Origin: Scleropages formosus
Lineage: Eukaryota; Chordata; Actinopteri; Osteoglossiformes; Osteoglossidae
Length of the DNA stretch: 64,000 nucleotides
Assembly (NCBI RefSeq): GCF_900964775.1
Contig: NC_041806.1
Location: forward strand, 12,724,610-12,788,609
Direction of reading: 5' to 3'
The notes beneath the pieces were generated by a model that was not told the DNA's origin, did not search any database, and saw only the letters and a program-made list of their open reading frames with translations. Every line of letters begins with the position of its first letter. The first letter of the stretch is position 1. This document shows, piece after piece, positions 58,187 to 64,000 of the stretch. Position numbers and translations under genes: made by a program.

Positions 58187-58968
58187 TCAGTGTAGCTGCT
58201 CATCATCTTCCTGTGGAATCACTGTCTCGAAGGGCCGATCCCAAAACCTGGTGGTGATTCCAAAACCTGTGGTGGACAAGCACCATTTGTTAATAACTAT
58301 AATAACCATACAGTTATTATATAAACATAATGAAATGAGGCAGAGGAAATCATAATAATGCATAGTGTGCAAATATCACAGGAGACAGATGGACAGGGAA
58401 ACAGAGAGAGACAGAGAGAGCTCTCCCCACCTGCCTGTTGATTCTGGAAGTGATGCCTCATGTGGTAGACCTTGAGCTCAGCCAAGTGGGACCCGTGTCC
58501 TGATGTACTGTGGTGCAGGTAGTAGTGAATAATGTCATAGAGCACATAGCCAAAGGGCACCCCTGTAAACAGAACTGCATTAAGGGGCTCGAGGAACAGC
58601 AGGCGGAGCAGTAGTTACATGGCCGATACAAAGGGCCAGGCAGCGAGGGGAGGGAACATCAGGCAGGAGTTGTCAAATGGGGCCTGGAGAGGTGGGGCCA
58701 AGAGGAGAGACAAAGGTTAAAAGGCAGAGTGTGGACAATGCTGCAGTGAAGCTTCTGGGTAAGCTGGCCACCAGTGGGTGCTCTTTGCTACCTTGTGGTG
58801 TAGACTATGCAGAAGGAAGTGGATGGTGATGAGGCAGTAGCTGTGGGTAGGCGGGTGCATGTGGAACAGGAACTGATGGAGGCAGTACTTAAGCAAGGAC
58901 CACACCCCCAGCCTTGCCCACCAGGAAAACAGTGGGGAAACTGGATCTGTGCACCTCGATGAACAGCT
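58187..58968 (-). pseudogene. fa2h: FA2H-like gene remnant (fatty acid 2-hydroxylase, C-terminal exons)
   Basis: FA2H is an ER di-iron enzyme that 2-hydroxylates fatty acids for sphingolipids. Three minus-strand exons with good splice edges match its C-terminal half: 58968-58792 (LFIEVHRSSFPTVF; SLLKYCLHQFLFHMHPPTHS; HSLHHK), 58683-58431 (APFDNSCLMFPPLAAWPFVS; PFGYVLYDIIHYYLHH; MRHHFQNQQA) and 58266-58187 (GFGITTRFWDRPFETVIPQE). His clusters HQFLFH, HSLHH and HHF are kept. Two lesions: TAA at 58615-58617 in the middle exon, and a frame shift in the first exon between VGKAG and WSLL (about 58890). No cytochrome-b5 or first-half exons lie upstream; L2-like LINEs start at about 59095. An unprocessed decaying copy, or sequencing errors in a live gene. 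Confidence 0.8.
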
Positions 58969-59094
58969 CTGGAGAGAGAGAGGAGGGACCAGAGCATGTC
59001 AGCTCTCACTTACAGTTGACTCCCGGGGTCGTGTGTGGTACCTGTTGTGATGTATAACATATATAAAATACATAGTACATATTATACGTATGTA

Positions 59095-60280
59095 TTTTAT
59101 CCAAAATCTTAGAAATATTTTAATCATCATAATATATTTGAAAAATTTCAGTCTGGTTTCTTCACTGGTTATGGCACTGAAACGAGGCTCACACGTGTTG
59201 TTAATAATATTAACGAGACGGGATTCTGAGAAACTGGTTCATGCTTTTGTTTCCAGCATGCTGGATTACTGTAATGCTTTATTGTCGGGTTGTCCGTACC
59301 AGACTGTATCCAGGCTACAGTTGGTACAAAATGCTGCTGCGAGAATTGTTACTAGAACTAGGAAGTACGACCATATAACACTGGTACTTAAATCCTTGCA
59401 TTGGCTCCTGGTTTCTTATAGAGTTGATTATAAAATCCTACTTTTGACCTATAAGGCAATACATGGCATTGCTCCAGCTTACCTTTGTGAGATCATTTAA
59501 TTTTTATATCCCAGGACGATATCTCCGTTCATTAGATTACCTTAAAGTACCTGTGATCAATAAGACCTCAGTAGGAGGTCGCGCCTTTAGTTATAGAGCA
59601 CCTAAACTGTGGAATACTCTACCAGTTACTGTCAGAAATGCCCCGTCTGTTTCTGTTTTCAAATCCTGACTAAAGACTTATATGTTCACTCAGGCATTCC
59701 ACCTCGTAAAGTAATTCAACGTGCCTTGGTTATTTATTTTATCACCTTTACAAAAATGCATTTTAAATTTACTGAAGTAACAAATTACTAGCCTATCTTC
59801 TTGTTGAGCACTACCTCACTACATAAGACCTGAGAAGGCCGGCCAGTGGTGACAGACGAATCCCGTGCTGACAGAGGGTGATGTCCATCTGCTGTGACGA
59901 TCGAGACGTTCCATGCCGAGCTGGAGATCCAAGATGCCATTTACCAAGATTATAATTACTTGTTAAACACTGGCTTACAAATTGTTACTTTCTAGAATGC
60001 CTAGGAGGGGTGGGCAACCACTGGCCCGTGAACCCCCAGAGGTTTTTTTTTTTTTTTTTTTTTTCCTCCCTCAACCTTCAGTTGGGAGTTTTTGTTCCTT
60101 TCCCCGGTGGCCAGTAGGTAGACTTATAGCTCTATAAGTTCTTCATTATGGTAGCCATTAGCTGACGGTCTTCTTTGTTTGTATCAATTTTTCTTGCTGT
60201 ATGCCTGTGTTAAAGCGCTCTGTGTCACTGCGTGAGAAGAGCGCTCTATAAAAAATAAAAATAATAATAATAAAATAATA
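59095..60280 (+). mobile_element. L2-like LINE, 3' fragment 1
   Basis: C-terminal ORF2 pieces ([40 protein letters not shown]; later FSYRAPKLWNTLPVTVRNAP), then a 3' UTR with a long T run (60043-60064) and tail GTGTTAAAGCGCTCTGTGTC ending near 60270. Confidence 0.85.
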
Positions 60281-60296
60281 ATCTCATCTCTTCTAA

Positions 60297-60492
60297 AGGA
60301 GGGTATGGTGGCGCAGCAGGCTAACTAGGTCCTGCTCTCTGGTGGGTCTGGGGTTCAAGTCCTGGTTGGGGTGCCTTGTGATGGACTTGCATCCCATACT
60401 GGGTGTGTCCTCTCCCCCTCCAGCCTTACACCCTGCATTGCTAGGTTAGGCTCCGGTTCCCTGTGACACCTCTTTGGGCAGGTGGTTTCAGG
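60297..60492 (+). repeat. SINE-A, older copy
   Basis: CATCTCTTCTAA duplicated at 60285-60296 and 60493-60504. The body is diverged (GGTTCAAGTCCTGG B box) and lacks the TG tail. Confidence 0.88.
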
Positions 60493-60504
60493 CATCTCTT
60501 CTAA

Positions 60505-61650
60505 TGCTGGTCATATCTCTATTGTTATATTATTGGACTTAAGTGCTGCATTTAATACTGTAGACCATAATATCCTACTGAATAGAGTTGAAAACCTGGT
60601 TGAACTAAGGGGTACTGGTTTGACTCATATTTAGCTAACTGAATAATTTGTACTGAAATCTGATGACTGCACCTCCTCCATCACAACTACAGCTCCATAT
60701 GGTGTGCCACAGGTCTGTGTTGGGTCCATTACTGCTCTCACTGTATATGTTACCTTGGATGACGTTATTCGCAGTCACAACGTGAGTTTCCATTCATATG
60801 CCGATGACGCAGCTATATGTTTAGTTTAAGCCTGATGACCCCTCACATATGGTGTCTTTAGCTAATTGTTTTAGCAATATAAAACTATGGATGAGAAAAA
60901 ATTCATCTCTAAATGCCAGTAAAACAGAGGTACTTGTGGTGGGTGGTGATGCCAAAACTCTTGACACAATCACTACAATCTTTACCACAAATGGTATTAC
61001 TTTCAAGCATAAAGATTGTGTCAAGGATTTAGGTGTCCTGCTGGATGGGAAGCTGTCATTTGCATCTCAAGTAAATGCTTTGACTAAGTCTTGCTTCCTT
61101 CAGTTAAGAAACATAGCTAAATTACGGCAATTCCTATGTAGACAGGATGCTGAGAAATTGGTTCTGCTTTTGTTTCAAGCAGGCTGGATGACTAATGCTT
61201 TATTATTGGGTTGCCCATGCCAGACTATATCCAGGCTACAGTTGGTACAAAATGGGGCTGCAAGAACTGTTACTAGAATTTGGAAGTATGACCATATAAC
61301 ACTGATACTTAAATCATTGCATTGGCTCCTGGTTACATTTAGAGTCAATTAAAAAAATCCTACTTTTGACCTATAAGGCAGTACATGGCATTGCTCCGGC
61401 TTACCTTTGTGAAATTGTTGACTCTTATACCCCAAGACGATATCTTCGTTCATTGGATGCAGGTTACCTTAAAGTACCTGTGATCAATAAGACCTCAGTA
61501 GGCGGTCACGCTTTTAGTTATAGAGCACCTAAACTGTGGAATAGTCTACCAGTTACTGTCAGAAATGTCCCTTCCGTATCAGTCTTCAAATCCAGACTAA
61601 AGATTTACATGTTTACTCAGGCATTCCACCTCGAAATGTAATTCCACCTA
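60505..61650 (+). mobile_element. L2-like LINE, 3' fragment 2
   Basis: Reverse transcriptase from DLSAAFNTVDHNILL-like sequence (about 60537, broken), a long frame at 60849-61352 (LANCFSNIKLWMRKNSSLNA; DLGVLLDGKLSFASQVNALT) and the C-terminal end at 61366-61641. Same family as the preceding fragment but more of the RT is kept and the 3' tail is missing. Confidence 0.87.
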
Positions 61651-61659
61651 GCTGTGTTT

Positions 61660-63480
61660 GCTTTTGCCCTCAGCCACAAGTCCTTTGCGCAGTTTGTTCT
61701 GTATGGAATTACTCCCAATTTTCTTAGCATCATCCTCAAGTTATAAATCACTAAGCTTGTTCTCTAGATCTTTCACTTGATTTTCAGCGAAGTGACTATT
61801 CTTCAGCTTCAACAGGTTGATCCCTTTGATAGCCTTACAACCTTGTGGTCATCTTTTCGGCGAAGCTTCATTTTGGATACTATGAGCCTGTGATCTGTCC
61901 AACAATCAGCACCACACATAGCCTTTGTCACCCTGACATCCTGTTTGTCCCTTCTCTTGATGATGATAGTTGATCAGATGCCAGTGCTTAGAGTGAGGAT
62001 GCATCCCCCAAGTCCTGCTACAGGTAGGGAGGCAGAAGACCGTGTTGGTGATTAGAAGGTCATGTGCTGCACAGGTTTTCAGAAAAAGCAGGATGTTGCT
62101 GTTACACCTGCCCTCTTCATTTCTCCCGACGACTCCTTCCCAGGCTGAAGCATCATACCTTACTCTCGCGTTGAAATCACCAAGCAGAATCAGCTTGTCT
62201 GTGCCTTGAACTGCAGCACTGATGATAGCAGGGCATCTAGTTCTTCATAGAACTTGTCCTTCACATTCTCTGGGTTGGTAATTGTGGGGGCGTATGCACT
62301 GATCAAGGTAGATTGTCTTCCATTTTGAAGCAGGAGCTGCATTGTCATGAGTTGGTCATTCACACCCTTGGGGAGGCTGGCAAGTTTACAAACAAGACCT
62401 CTCTTGCTGGCAAAGCCAACTCCAGATTCGCGACGCTCATCGCAGCTGAGGCCACTCCAGAGGAATGTATAGCCACCTCCTACCTCAGACGGCTGGCCCT
62501 CATTCACAAAGTGAGTTTCACTAAGGGCTACAATGTCAATGTTGTAATGTGTGAGCTCTCTGGCAACAAGTGCCGATCTTCTCTCCGGTCTGTCTGCTGT
62601 GATGTTGTCCAGTAACATGCACACATTCCATGTGCCAATGGTGATCAATGTCACCCTGCATTTTGTATTAGTTTGACCACTAAGTGGGATCCCCACCAGC
62701 CGTGGTATGCTGGCAAAGGTAAGGTGAAGCAGTCAATGTTTATGGGACCTTTTCTAGCCCCTACCTCATGCTATGGAGGTGAACAATGCAATCCTAAATA
62801 GGGCTGCTCAGTCACTCAGGAAGATGCCGCGCTCCACTGCTGCTTCAATCAGTGAAGAAACGACCATTAAGCCTGAGCCATCTGTGTACAGGTCCATGGC
62901 TACAGCTTGCAGTGTATCCACACCTGTGCTGCTTCGTCGCTCGCCCAGTGCCACAGGACTTGATAAGGAGGTGTCAAGACTTGCCCGTGAGTTGGATTAA
63001 AGTGAGGGAGAGTTGTATAATGTCAGCCTCACTCTCTGTTCCCAGTTTCCATCTGTATCCAGTGGCAGGACAAAAGTCAAGATGGCTGAAGATAGGGCCA
63101 GGCGCAGTGGATAACTAAGACACCTTACGTGTTGTGTTCTGAGCATTCCACAATGCTTATTGTCACCACCTTCCTGACCATTGAATCAGTAAGGTTTCTG
63201 CTGCTCAGTCTGCCTGATCTGGTCTTCACATGCATAGGCAGACAAGCCCTAACTCACCGTGGGTTTCAGACCCATTGGCTACCATCACCTGGTTTAGCCC
63301 ACCAGTCAAAGCGGTTTCTGGGGTGTGGCTGCTGTCGCATGCAAAACAGCTACTTGGAGCCACAGGTGAGAGCTGAGTATCAGGTGGATCAGGACCAAAG
63401 AGGGCAAGCTACTCCTAAGCGTATGACTGTTTCCTCGTCAGAGGTCCTACCCCTCCCTGACACCCCATACACCCCACATG
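61660..63480 (-). mobile_element. RTE-like LINE, 5' UTR and endonuclease fragment
   Basis: Endonuclease on the minus strand at 62696-62190 (ITIGTWNVCMLLDNITADRP; NIDIVALSETHF; DERRESGVGFASKRGLVCKL). Such frames are often mis-annotated as craniofacial development protein 2-like. 62700-63480 is likely its 5' UTR; 61660-62190 continues the endonuclease in broken frames. Family name not certain. Confidence 0.7.
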
Positions 63481-63499
63481 AACATTGACACACATTACA

Positions 63500-63600
63500 T
63501 GAACTTAGTAGATCATGGTCAAATTGAGTCCAGAAGAGGTGAATTTTAAGACCCTTTTTAAATGTGGACAGAGATTCAGCAGTAAGTGAATCCTCCAAGT
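63500..63600 (-). mobile_element. L2 LINE, short 3' fragment
   Basis: AESLSTFKKGLKIHLF on the minus strand; parallels 38200-38260. Confidence 0.7.
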
Positions 63601-63861
63601 GCATGTTTAGCACCATACATGGTGAATAATAAAATGGGTAAAAAATATGCAAAAAAAAGCATTACACTAACGAGATGAGATGCGTTCACGGCTCAAAAAT
63701 GCAGAAACTAGGAAGTTGCGGCTTCCTGCCTTGTCTGGCTATGCCGACTTGCGCTTGGCGTATTTCACGTTTTGTGTAAAATAAAAGCGTTATCTGTAAA
63801 TAATGTGTATGCTGGGAATTTTTTACATGAATCTGGATTTACATTGTCATGCCACCCTCAG

Positions 63862-64000
63862 CACAACAAGGAGCACCTCCGGCAGATCAGGGGACGGGCG
63901 CATGAAAGGGAGTATCTTGCCTCTGCTTTCCTGACTTCCCTGATTCCTCATCCTCATCCCCATCCTCCTCCTCGTATCCCTGTGTCCTCTCCTGTATCTC
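63862..64000 (+). CDS. Possible exon running off the window
   Basis: After a candidate acceptor (CATGCCACCCTCAG, ending 63861) the plus strand is open to the window end with HNKEHLRQIRGRAHEREYLA followed by a Pro/His/Ser-rich stretch. Not recognised. Could be chance. Confidence 0.25.

Overview
The window is vertebrate nuclear DNA, almost certainly from a teleost fish. Protein-coding genes are split by short GT-AG introns, and the repeats are typically teleost: LINEs Rex3 (RTE clade), Rex1/Babar and L2, Tc1-like DNA transposons, tRNA-derived SINEs and long CA runs. The most abundant SINE (about 210 bp, TG-tailed, eight copies, most with clear target-site duplications) would fit an early-branching teleost such as an osteoglossomorph, but that is only a guess. 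No bacterial-style operon, rRNA, tRNA gene or CRISPR array was seen.

Layout. 1-8.3 kb: a Rex3 LINE joined to a broken LTR retroelement with PNMA-like gag, and DNA-transposon debris. 9.8-12.3 kb: a GlcNAc-6-O-sulfotransferase gene of the CHST5/CHST6 type (minus). 12.6-19.5 kb: repeats, including a second Rex3 copy in inverted orientation and an internally deleted Tc1 element. 20.5-23.4 kb: TMEM231 (minus, 7 coding exons). 26.6-30.1 kb: CIAPIN1 (plus). 30.2-35.6 kb: PRMT7 (minus, 17 coding exons), tail to tail with CIAPIN1. 35.8-41 kb: L1-like and L2 LINE remains. 41.7-42.7 kb: three coding-like exons of a gene I do not recognise, one with an in-frame stop. 44.7-48.6 kb: an olfactomedin-4-like secreted protein (plus, 5 exons). 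49.3-53.4 kb: an NDRG4-like gene (minus) in which the exons for the centre of the hydrolase fold cannot be found. 55.1-56.8 kb: Rex1 with an open RT frame. 58.2-59.0 kb: the last exons of an FA2H-like gene carrying a stop and a frameshift. 59.1-63.6 kb: L2-like and RTE-like LINE debris. A possible exon starts at 63.86 kb.

The host genes do not form one pathway. CHST5/6, TMEM231, CIAPIN1, PRMT7, NDRG4 and FA2H all have human counterparts on 16q, so the window is a rearranged piece of that ancestral block; CHST5/6 next to TMEM231 is also the human order. Exon models for CIAPIN1 (312 aa), PRMT7 (686 aa), TMEM231 (309 aa) and the olfactomedin gene (462 aa) close in frame through every junction.

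The most notable observations are an AT-AC, U12-type last intron in TMEM231 with near-ideal splice and branch signals; two inverted Rex3 copies that share the same coding breaks; a SINE whose 3' end resembles the Rex3 tail; an NDRG4-like gene without its core; and the unidentified three-exon gene. I found no convincing evidence of a wholly new multi-gene system.
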